Positions 34,901-44,233 of a stretch of 64,000 nt of DNA are shown one piece after another. This DNA is from Edaphochlamys debaryana. Lineage: Eukaryota > Chlorophyta > Chlorophyceae > Chlamydomonadales. The position numbers and the translations under genes were made by a program. The stretch is from contig JAEHOE010000020.1 of assembly GCA_016858145.1 (NCBI GenBank), positions 558,001-622,000 on the forward strand, in the 5' to 3' direction. Below the pieces are notes generated by a model. It was not told where the DNA came from. It saw only the letters and a list, made by a program, of their open reading frames with translations, and did not search any database. Positions within the stretch are counted from its first letter, which is position 1. Each line of letters starts with the position of its first letter.

Positions 34901-37180
34901 GGGCAGGGCTGGGTTGCCCCAAAGCGGTGCATTGTAGACCCAGGCTCCGGCTGGCATGGGAGCAATCACTTGGGCCTGGGGCAGCAGCGCTAGCGCGCCT
35001 GCCACGCGCACCAGTGCTGGTGAGGTTGCGCGTTGGACTGTGGCCCCCAAGATGCGGAGACCGATCGACGAGGTCGGGCGCCGCATTGTCAGGAGGCAGA
35101 GCGGGTGTGCTGCTGGGTGGGTTGAGCGGAGCAGGGAGACGAGCGGCGCGGTCCACGGCGGGCGGTAGCGGAGGAGGCCGCAGGCGCCCAGAATGCCACG
35201 GACTGCCGCACTCGCGTGCCTGGCGCCAGTGTGCTCGACGAGGGGGAGCAGGCCGAAGCCGCCAACTGCCGGGGAGAGGTACATGCAGCTCGTGGGTGCT
35301 CCTGCGGGCAGTGCGTTGGGGTTGTCCCTGTATCGAGCAGGCGTCATGTTGCGGTCGGTCAGGGCCGCTACCGTGCCCACTAGGTGCTCTGTCGCCGTAC
35401 GAGGGGGTAGGCCGTTGTGCTGGCAGTGGTAGAGGAGGGTGCCCAGGCCGTAGGCGGACAGGCATGAGGCAACGCCGAAGGCTGAGAGGCCCATCCTCGC
35501 GATCAGAGTCAGGCGGCTGAGAAACTTGTCCAGCAGGGGGGGAGGGAGGGGAGTGGCCGCCGTTGGTTGTGTGGAGAACGTGACGCCAAGGGTGCGTGCA
35601 GAGGCGGCGAGGTGGAGGCCGGCAACCTGCTCCGCAGCCTGGGGTCCGGGGGGGGGATGCTGCTGGAGGGCTGGGGGCGGCGGCGTGCCGATGCGGAGGA
35701 GCTCGCACTTTCCCACGTTGAGGCGTTGGCCTGACGCTGCTGCGAAGGTGTCCATGGCGCTCATCAGGGCGGAGACGAGGGCGGTGGATCGCAGGATCTG
35801 TCCGTAGTCATCTGCATACTGGCTGGCTGTGAGGCGCGTGTTGGCTAGGGCGAACCCCAGTTCAAGTCGCTTGAGGAAGGAGAGCAGGGCTTGTCCGGGG
35901 GCCAGGTAGAGAAGGGGGGCCAGCGGGCAGCCCTGTCGTACCCCAGCTGTAACTGCCTTATAGCTGGAAAGCTGACCGTTGACCAAGGCAGCCGATCTGG
36001 TGCCCGTGTAGATCAGTCTGACCCATCTAAGAAAGCCATCGCCAACCCCCAGAGCATCCAGGCAGGCGAGGAGGAACGGCCTGTCCACGGTGTCGTACGC
36101 TTTGTGGAAGTCGAGGGGGGTCCTTCATTGTCCAGGGGGGTCCTTCATTGTCCAGGGGGGTCCTTCATTGTCCAGGGGGGTCCTTCATTGTCCAGGGGGG
36201 TCCTTCATTGTAAACACCGAGGACTGCACATTGGTCCACCTCCGCCGACCGCGGCCCCATTCGTATCACCCGGCACCACCCGCTCCTTTCGCCCCTCTGA
36301 CGCCCCCCGCTTGCCGGCATCGCATCATCGCTGCGCGCCCACGTACGACAGACGTACGACAATCAGCGGGCCACGTTCATGATGATTGCGCCGCGCACCG
36401 GCTTCGCTGGGCCCGAGTGGCAGCAGGGGGTGGGCAGCGTCATCCTGGCCCGAGGGGACCGCAGGCCGCTGCCGCCGCAGCACGCAGAGGTGCGTGTGAA
36501 GGCCAGGTGTGGAATGTACACACCAGCGCCTGCCTTGCCTCTTGCGTGGGTGGCTTGGGCGCCTTGCCTCTTGCACGGGCGCCCCCATCCAGGGTGTTGT
36601 GGCCTGAGGCCCAGGACACCCGCTTGGCGCATTACTGGGTTGTGTAGAGGCGTGAAGTGGCTTACTGTCTGAGTTGCGGGCCCTGGCATCTGCAACCAAT
36701 TCCGGTCGTGAGGTAGGCGCTGCGTTGTCATGAGCAGCGCGGCCCCCGGCCCGGCCTTAAGCTTCCTGCGGTCCAAAGCTTTGGACCGCAGGCGTTCCTG
36801 GACTTCTGCAGCCGCCTGCTGGACATGTTTGGGAACGAGGAGCCGGTGGACCCAGCCGTGGAGATGACGCCGGCCAAGTGGCAGGCGAGTGGGGTGGCAG
36901 CGGGGGTCGTGGCGAGCGGCGCCGTCTGGGGTACGGTACAGGCGAGGCCCTCCGAGGCCCTGACCTGGAGCCGCGGAACACACAGGAGCAACCGCTGTCC
37001 CTTGTCGCTGTCGCATCAGGGGTATGCAGGCCCACCTACTCACGGCATTCTTTCCTCCACCCCTGCTCCACGTCCTCCCCGCCAACCCCCACCTCCCAGG
37101 CCTTCTTCCTGGCCTACCAGAGGCGCCACGCCAGGGCCGACCCCATCTGGGCGCACGTGACGCTGCCCTGGGAGGCCTGA
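31941..37180 (+). CDS. Paralogue A: unrecognised protein with Cdc37-like N-terminus, intron 2 carries a retroelement
   Basis: Five exons: 31941-32127, 32326-32645, 36352-36489, 36792-36884, 37100-37180; 272 residues. It begins MARPIDYSKWDN followed by SSDE, similar to the kinase-binding N-terminus of the co-chaperone Cdc37, but the rest is not Cdc37. Segments shared with the downstream paralogue are VPETHPVFSQGAVSPVAA, GLPLRV, LARGDRRPLP and VDPAVEMTPAKWQ. Intron 2 is about 3.7 kb because of an antisense LINE-type insertion. The donor of intron 4 is GC (CAG/GCGAGT). The acceptor of exon 4 lies at the end of a perfect palindrome. It ends in LPWEA without the acidic tail of the paralogue. No catalytic motif is visible; function unknown. 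Confidence 0.8.
32742..33813. repeat. Large near-perfect inverted repeat (about 520-bp arms, 28-bp loop)
   Basis: Arms are roughly 32742-33263 and 33292-33813, pairing about the centre near 33277, with only a few mismatches. Each arm has the last 12 codons of the retroelement ORF, its stop and 3' UTR. Each contains three copies of a 33-nt unit (left arm: 32800-32832, 32850-32882, 32959-32991) with ends CTGCGGC and GCCGCAG that can themselves form a hairpin (the second unit starts CGGCGGC). The loop sequence also occurs at the far 5' end of the element (36223-36196, minus). Confidence 0.9.
33773..36117 (-). CDS. Reverse transcriptase, C-terminal part of LINE ORF2 (5'-truncated)
   Basis: The open frame of about 780 codons begins at LDFHKAYDTVDR where the 20-bp repeat ends, and stops at 33773. 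RT motifs: FHKAYDTVDRPFL (palm), GVRQGCPLAPLLY, and catalytic SQYADDYGQ with the YADD box. The C-terminal region has a Cys/His cluster (CPCGRAMEQGDRLHHFWYCP) like the zf-RVT domain of plant and algal LINEs. The endonuclease and early fingers region are missing, so the copy is not autonomous. No internal stop or frameshift is present. The exact family is not assigned. Confidence 0.88.
36115..36210. repeat. Tandem 20-bp repeat at the 5' end of the retroelement
   Basis: Unit GGGGGGTCCTTCATTGTCCA is repeated four times plus a partial fifth that runs into TAAACACCGAGGA. The same tail sequence is the loop of the large inverted repeat near 33264-33291. Confidence 0.95.
36766..36791. repeat. Perfect 26-bp palindrome ending at a 3' splice site
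   Basis: Begins CTGCGGTCCAAAG and continues as its exact reverse complement, with centre AAGCTT. Its last three bases are the CAG acceptor of exon 4 of paralogue A. Confidence 0.9.
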
Positions 37181-38405
37181 GGGCGGCACCGAGCGAGCGC
37201 CCAACCGCGCGCCATGCTGCTGTGGCCTCGCGAGGCGCAAGGCGGCCAGGGGGCCCTGGGTCGGGAGCTGCCCCGGCAGGCGGGAGGGGGCATGAGAGGT
37301 ATGCGGGCCGCTGTGGCCGGCTGCCTGCTGCCTGCGCCGAGATCGATCCCCAGCCCTGCAGCAGCCCTAGATTCGTGCCAAGTGAAGTGCCAAAGAACTG
37401 CAGGTGGACGGTGACTGCATGTGTGGGGGTGAGCGGTTTGAGATGCATTGGCGTTGGGAGGCCGCTTGGCCTGTTGGTCAGCTGGTATGCCGTGAGTGCG
37501 GCGTGCTGGTCGAGGCAAGCAACAGCTGTCAATGGCCGCACGTTGGGAACGTTGTCGCGTGCGCGCGTTGGACAGCGGAAGGGAGGAGGGGTTGGCGGCA
37601 CGACTTGGAGGTGTGCACAGGCATGAGATTGCAATAGCGGTCGTATGCGGCTTGGTCGTGATCAGCGGGATTACTGTACTCAAGCACGCTAGGTCTGGCC
37701 GGGGTATGCTAGTGCAGGTGAGAAAGGCGAGGGACGGGTGTTGGGAGGCGGCAGGGACCAGGGCAGTAAGGGGACGGCGTGTGGGGAGGAAGGGGGGAGG
37801 CGGGCATAGCCCCCGCGCAGCACACAAGCAACGAGGCTATCTAGCACTTCACGGAGCGGTACGCGCAGAAGGTGTAGTCGGTGATGCGGCTGATAGCTGA
37901 TAGCGGCCTTTCTAGAGTAAAGGGGGGAGATGGCAACCCCTCCCCCGGGCCCCAAGGCAAGGCCCCAGATGCAGCCCCTCTGGAAAGCCCTGTTACCTCC
38001 GCACAACCTCATAAGGTTTGCTTCATATGTTCACAAGGACCCAACCGTGCCCCAGAGACACAGCAGACGCGCAGCACGGGGTGTGCAGCACACCTTTCAC
38101 GGTCTGTCCGCCTTCAGCTGGCGCTAATCTGATCACCAGGCAAGATGCATTTTGTGCCGATACAGGCAAAGCTGCGACGCGACAAGTTGCCGGAACGCGC
38201 CTCGGCAATCTTGAATTACCGCGACACAAGCTCGCGCCTTCCGACCATGACCCCCTAGCTAGAGCATTTGCTACTGTCAGAGGTCCACACAGTACCTTGG
38301 AACTGCTCTCGCGCACGCGTCAGACTGGTCCGTGCTCACATCCTCCACATCGCCCCCCGCACTCAGTTCTCCCCCGGCCGGCCCTCCGCAGGCTCCGCAC
38401 CACGA
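37181..38405. other. Intergenic region between the tandem paralogues
   Basis: About 1.2 kb: the 3' UTR of paralogue A and the upstream region of paralogue B. No coding exon is supported. No TGTAA was seen. Confidence 0.4.
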
Positions 38406-40134
38406 ATGGCCCGCCCCATCGACTACTCCAAGTGGGACAACATCGACACCGGTTCATCAGACGAAGAGCCACCGCCGCCTCGGAAACCGCAACCCGGTGG
38501 GCGTGGCACCTGCGGAGTCTTCCTGGCTGCCGACGCTTGGGAAGGGGTGTGGGCGTGGCTTAAAGTGCTCTGATCGTCTCAGGCTCTATCCGTGCCAAGC
38601 CAGCCCATAACGAGTCCTGCCTGGATGTATGCCCCGTTACAGGCGGTCGCGCCCCCGCCCCATCCGGGGCGCTGCCGCCGCTTCCAACCGTGCCCAACGC
38701 GGATGAGGTGATATGCACCTACGGCCCCTCGAGAGGAGACAGAAGCTGCATGTGCGGGCTGCAAGGGCGGGGGGGCTAGCTAGCCACGTACCATGCTTAA
38801 CAGTTGGCACAGCAAGGCCCCAGCATCATATCCCGTGCTATCCTCGCCCCGCCGCTTGGCATCCCTCCCACTGCCTGCCTGCAGGTTCTTCCGCACCACC
38901 TCTGTGCCCGAGACCCACCCCGTGTTTAGTCAGGGCGCAGTGTCCCCCGTGGCGGCCCGCGTGGGGCTGCCGCTCAGGGTGTTCCGGCTCGACCCGCGGC
39001 CCTCGCACACCATCCCCGACTCGGAGCGATCTGTGAGGACTGCAATGCTGGGAGGTTGGGACAGCTCCTCGGGATAGACCGGAGGTTAAAGGAGGGACGA
39101 GCAACTTGGCGTGATACCCTCACCATACCGGTAGTTGTTACACCCCGACCCCCGCACAGGCCTTTGAGAACCAGCGCGTTACGTTCCTCATGATGAGCCC
39201 CGCCAGCGGCTTCGCGGCCATGGAGTGGCAGGATGGCGTGGGCAACGTGGTGCTGGCCCGGGCCGACCGCCGGCCGCTGCCCTTCCAGCACGTCGAGGTG
39301 GGAGGGGGGGTAGAGCCAGAGGGGACGGGGACGGGGGACTTGGGCGGCGACTGGCAACCTGTATACCGGTACGCGGGGAAGGGCGGAAGGCCGCTCCTGA
39401 GGGGGCGTTTGAGTCGATTGGGTGCTCTAGGGGGAAGCGGGGAGTCGCGCTCCGCCTCCCCACCTTGCACGCCCTCAAGGTGTGCTGTGTGGACGGACCG
39501 GTGTTGCGCCCCACATACCCCGCCTGCGCCTGTCGTACTGCTGACCTGTTTCCCCACCCCCCTCCCTGGCCCTCCCTGCCCCACCTATCCCCCTTCCGCA
39601 TGCAGGCGCTGTGGGAGTTCTGCATGGACCTGCTCAACAAGTTCGGGGACGACGAGGGCGTGGACCCCGCGGTAGACATCACACCCGCAAAGTGGCAGGC
39701 GAGGGCAGGCGTGGAAAGCGGGGGGTGGGGGCACGAGCCATGGCTGCAATGCCTGAACCCATTTCGGCCGGGCCGGAGGTGGCTAGTCGAGGATAGCTCA
39801 AGGCAGTGTGGGTTCAGATGACGGCTTGTGCCATGAAAAGGCCGCAGGAAAGCGCAGCGGCCCTCGACTTGTGCACGGTCATAGCTTTCGGCCTCTCATT
39901 GCGTTCGGCCCCTCGCCCTCCCTTGGGCCCCTCCTCTCCTCCGGCCCGCAGGCGCACTTCCGCTCCTACGCGCGGCGCTACGGGCGGTCGCGGGCCGAGT
40001 GGCGGGACGTGCCGCTGCCCTGGGGCCCGGAGGAGGAGGTGCCGGTGCCGGAGGGCGAGGAGGAGGAGGAGTGGGACGAGGACGAGGACGACGAGGGGCA
40101 CGATGGGCCGGAGGACGACGAGGAGGAGCCGTGA
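38406..40134 (+). CDS. Paralogue B: unrecognised protein with Cdc37-like N-terminus and acidic tail
   Basis: Six exons: 38406-38496, 38643-38751, 38885-39032, 39160-39297, 39606-39698, 39952-40134; 253 residues. It opens MARPIDYSKWDNIDTGSSDE and follows the plan of the upstream paralogue: VPNADE, SVPETHPVFSQGAVSPVAA, GLPLRV, ENQRVTFLMMSPASGF, LARADRRPLP, VDPAVDITPAKWQ. It has one more intron than A because the A exon 32326-32645 is split here at SCM/FFRTT. The C-terminus is a strongly acidic tail (EEEEEWDEDEDDEGHDG) absent from A. The penultimate intron again has a GC donor after AKWQ. Tandem duplication is inferred from position and similarity. Function unknown. Confidence 0.83.
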
Positions 40135-41962
40135 GGCGGCGGAGTGGAGAACACGCCAGGCCAGAAGGGGGGTGGTGACAAGCGCAGGCCGTGCGCTTGC
40201 GAATGACTACAGCCTCCCTCAATCCTCCTGCCCTGAACGGGGCATTGGGGAAGAGGGCGAGGACGCGCAGGAAGAGGCTGCGTCGTGTGCTGCACGTCGG
40301 GCGCTGCGTGAGGCGTCGAGTTGGCTGCTTGTTGCTGGGGGGGCAGCGGCAGCAGCGGAGGGTTGCGGCGTTGGGCGAGAGCTGCGGCTTGGGACCACGA
40401 AAGAATGTGTGGGCGGGGGCCGGTGGGTGTGGTCGCCGCATCTCGGGGCGGCGTAGTGCATGACTTGAGCCGGTGGGAATGGGCGGCCACGCGTGTGGAA
40501 TTGGGGGTCAGCGGCCAAGGACACGAAGTCGCAGATACGGTAGGGGGAACCACAACGGTTGGGGGCCCATATCCGCATGGAAAGCCCTTCACCCGGCGGC
40601 CACGGCTTAGTGGTTGGACCATTTGCGGTTGGCTGGGCTGAAAGGGCTGAAACCTCTGCAGGCCGAACGCCTCGACGCTAAGCTGATATCCGCTGTGAGT
40701 ACCTGGGGCTGGCCACAGCATCAATCGAGACCCGGCGGCTGCCTGAAGCTGCCCTGCTGGCTCCTCACTGCTATGGCACGCGGGCGGCGCGGCATGCGAG
40801 AGCTCGACTCGAGGCAGGTCACAAGCAATGCGGTCTCAGCGTTACAGCAGGATGTGACCGCAGAAGTGGAAATGAAAGTGCAACACCCTGGCAACCCCTC
40901 ACGCTTCCAACACGAGAAGGACAGGTACATACGGCGAAACAAGATGCACGACGCTACAAGGACATTACCTGTTGATGCTTGACGTGTAGCCCAAGGCTCC
41001 GTCGCATCGTGCATCGGTCGTCTGCCGTGGGCGGCTGCTCGTAGCACCCACTTGCATGAATGTGTGGGACGCCTCGATAGATCCCGAGTCCGTGTTGCAT
41101 GCGTGCCATCGAAGTGCCATCACCGCATGTATGGCTTCATCCACACGCCTTCATCTGCTCCTCCTCCACCATCGTCATCTCCAACGGAACACGGCTGTCG
41201 GCGGCCCGTCTTCACCATCATCCGCCACCATCAGACTTGCGGACGGCAGCACGGCACACACATCGAGATCTGCCAGGGCCAGGACCAGGGCCGTCAAGCG
41301 CCGCCGGGTCTCCCTCCGTCATCCGTCATCTTGCATCGTCATGCGAGCGCGCCGCCGTCAGGGCATCAGGCACCAGGGGGCATCAAGCGTGCAGTACATC
41401 ATCAGGGCACCGGCAGGTCATGTCATGCTCCGCACACACGGAACAGAACCTGCGCAGGCGGGACGGGGCAGCTGCACGATTCCGCAGCAGGACACGGCGG
41501 GACAGCCCAGGCCAGAACAGACTACCATCGCGCCCCAGTCCAACTGGCGCGCACTGGCGCAAACCAACAGTGAAGCCCCCACGCGCGCAAACCCGCGCCG
41601 CGCGCAAGCTCTCTACGCAAAGGCCCCAAAACCGCCCTTGAGGGTTCCCGTTCCGTGGATTTCAGCGACTCGTGCGCTCTACCCTTGACCCGGCCACCCG
41701 GCCTTGCTGCCAGCTCCCCTCCGGCATGTTTGCGGCGCTGTCGCCAGCCGCAGCGCCTCCGAGGGCTGCCACGGCCGGCTGCTCTCCGCGGTGCACCAGG
41801 TTGGAGCTCAGTCCCTGCAGGGGCAAGAATCAAGCAAGGATCAAGCAAGGATCAAGCAAGGATCAAGCATATACTTCCGAGAGGCCGGGGACCTCAGGGC
41901 CTGCCCCTCACACCCGGCGGCCAGCGCATCCCCGACGACGCTAGGCCGCCCCTCCCACGCCC
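40135..41962. other. Intergenic region
   Basis: About 1.8 kb between convergent genes. No exon is supported. A TTACA (minus-strand TGTAA) occurs near 40852. It contains an 11-bp ATCAAGCAAGG tandem repeat at about 41828-41869, just below the SR-factor stop. Confidence 0.4.
41828..41869. repeat. Short tandem repeat, 11-bp unit
   Basis: ATCAAGCAAGG is repeated nearly four times, in the 3' flank of the SR-factor gene. Confidence 0.9.
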
Positions 41963-43908
41963 CTAGCCCATGGAGTGCGGATATATCCTCCCCTCTCCCC
42001 CGCGCGCTCCTCCCTCGCAAACGGGCTCCTGCCTCCACCCCCACCTGGCGGGGGTCGGGCTGCGCCTCTCCAGCGAGCGGCCCCTCGAGCGGGACCGCTC
42101 CCGCTCCTTCTCGGGGGAGCGCTCCCGCTCGCGCTCGCGCTCGCGGGACCGGGAGCGGTCGGCGCCGCGGTCCTCCCGCTCCCGCTCCACCTTGGGCGGC
42201 GGGGGGGAGCGGCTGCGGCTGGCCGACCTGCAGCGAGGGCGGCAAGCGGAGGGAGGGGATCAAGGGGTGGCCTTCGACGGTTTGGTGAGCGACGATTGAG
42301 AAGATAACGGGGTTTGAAGTAAGCACGGCGCGCGGCCTGGGAGCCCAGGGCAAGAAGCGCACAGGGGCCAGGAGCTCTAGCTTGGATGAGAAGCAGACCA
42401 AGGGGATGGTGATGCCGGTCCAGAGCTTGTCCCCCAACCCGGCCCCAGCGCTCACCGGTCGCGGCGTGGGCTGCGGCGGGGCGAGCGGCTGCGGCGGGGG
42501 CTGCGCCGAGGGCTGCGGCTGTAGCGTCGCGAGTCCCGGTCCCGATCCCGGTCGCGGTTCCGGTCCCTGTCCCTGTCCCGGTCGCGGCCTGCGTGAGACA
42601 TTCACACAAACAAGCAGTTTCCACAAGTCGGTGGTGCAGCCAAATGAAAAGCCTTGCCATAGAACGCGCCACGGACGCTGGCACATCGACACTGCAGTCC
42701 TCGTCTGCAAACCCAGCAGGCGACAGCCTGCCGGGCCCCACCCCACCGCCCTACCCCGCGTTTGAACCAGTACGGCAGGTCCACGCGCAACCCCACGTGC
42801 GCTTCGCATGACTCACCGTAATCGTCCCGGTCCCGGTCCCGGCGGTCCCGGTCGTAGCCCCGGTCCCGGTCGCGGTCCCCGCCGCGGCTGCCGTACCCGC
42901 CGCCGCGCTGCTGCATGTAGCCGCCCTGGCCGCCGTTGCGGTAGTCGTCGGGCCGCTTGCGCCCGTGCTGAGCGAACTGTACGGAGATCTAAGATACGGA
43001 TGTACGGGCAAGGCGGGGGGAGGATGTGGGATTGTGGGTGGACGGCCCGAGCGGAAGTGGAGCGGGAGTGCAGGTCAAGGGAAGGCGGCCTGGCCGCCCT
43101 TGCACGAATCGCCGCGGGTGTAAACGGCCCAAGGAACAAAGAAGCAGCGGCGGCAGCTGTCGGGAGAGCGGGTACACAAGGGTAGGGCTGCCGCTGTTGG
43201 ATTGCCGGTTCCCAGCATCAGGACCAAAGGGCTGAGGGCTCATGCCACGCTGGCCTCATGCCCAGCGAGTCTTGATACCTAGCTGGACCCGCACGCACCA
43301 CGCGGCCAGCCAGCGTGGAGCCGTCCAGGCAGTGCTTGGCCTCATCAGCGTCCTTGGGATCCGAGAACTCCACGAAGCCCAGACCGCGGGGCTCGCTGTG
43401 ATGGGGCGGGTCAGAGGCGGCCGACACCGAGTGCAGGGTGGGCCAGGGGGGAGGGGGGCGGGAGTGGGTTCAGCGCGGGCCTGCATACCCGGGTGCCACA
43501 GGATGACCGCACAGGATCGAGATCGCATGTATCGCGTGCAGTCCGAGGCTTACCCGGTGTGGAAGTCCTTTGGTAGGTAAATGTCGCGAATGGGCCCATA
43601 GCGCTCCGCATAGTGCCGGAGGTCGTCAGCCCTGGTCGTCAACGGCCATATATTTGATTTAGCGCGGTGTTGGCGGGTATCACATGCAGCGCAGCGACTT
43701 TGCGCGGAAATGCTGCGCCAGCCACGGGCAAAGCTTCGCTCGATGCCGGAGCTTACGTGGTGGTCTTTGATAGGTTACGAAACAGCAAGGATGTGCGCAG
43801 GTCGCGCTCCCGGCGCATACCCCCGCCTCCGCCTCCGCGCCCAGAGTCGCGGTCGCCGCCTCTCCCTCGCGGACTGTAGGAGCGACTACGACTTCTTGAT
43901 CTACCCAT
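41963..43908 (-). CDS. SC35-like SR splicing factor (SCL type), RRM plus RS domain
   Basis: Six exons in transcript order: 43908-43757, 43631-43554, 43395-43299, 42988-42817, 42588-42456, 42227-41963; 298 residues. The N-terminal charged extension MGRSRSRSRSYSPRGRGG is typical of SCL proteins. One RRM follows: SLLFRNLSKTTTADDLRHY (RNP2), YGPIRDIYLPKDFHTG, RGLGFVEFSDPKDADEAKHC (RNP1), and ISVQFAQHGRKRPDD. A Gly/Arg/Asp-rich linker and two RS-rich exons (SRSPRRSPRRSRSPRRSP; ERERERSPEKERERSRSR) complete it. It binds pre-mRNA and recruits the spliceosome in the nucleus. The last exon contains an AG/GTGGGG that could be spliced; I read through to the TAG at 41963. Divergent from the CLC gene. Confidence 0.92.
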
Positions 43909-44233
43909 TGTGTGCAGTGTATAGCTGTCTGTATGGGTTGGGGCGCTGGGTATCGTGCCCGGCGGACCCAGCGCGCGCAAGGGCGCCCATGCCGACGTCC
44001 CGCCTCACCAGCCCCTTCGTGCCCTCAAAGCTTCTGCTCAGCCTCCCGAGATATACACGTGCGATCTCTGCATACCTGCCTGCCATACGTGCTCTGCAGG
44101 CGACCCGAACTCGAACCCCGCGCTGTGCAGCTGTTGCCGTCCAGTACACACACCTCGCTCGTAGCCGAGCCATGCACCCGTGTCTTTCATCGAGGCATAG
44201 GGGAATGCAAGAGGGGCCAGCTCCCGCGCTGCG
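43909..44233. promoter_or_regulatory. Bidirectional upstream region, SR factor (-) / CLC (+)
   Basis: 325 bp separate two divergent start codons, so both 5' UTRs and promoters must be compact or shared. No specific motif is recognised. Confidence 0.4.

Larger units (their letters stand above)
32741..36223 (-). mobile_element. LINE-type non-LTR retroelement, 5'-truncated, with tail-to-tail second 3' end
   Basis: The insertion is flanked by an 11-bp direct repeat CTGCACATTGG (32730-32740 and 36224-36234), a target-site duplication. It contains, on the minus strand, a tandem 20-bp repeat, a reverse-transcriptase ORF and a 3' UTR, then an inverted second copy of the last codons and 3' UTR. It lies in intron 2 of paralogue A, antisense to it. 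The long intact ORF and near-identical arms indicate a recent insertion. Confidence 0.88.

Noticed and set aside
41056..41688. 210-codon plus-strand frame in the intergenic stretch
   Set aside because: Codon use and composition do not match the neighbouring genes, there are three overlapping competing frames, and no motif.
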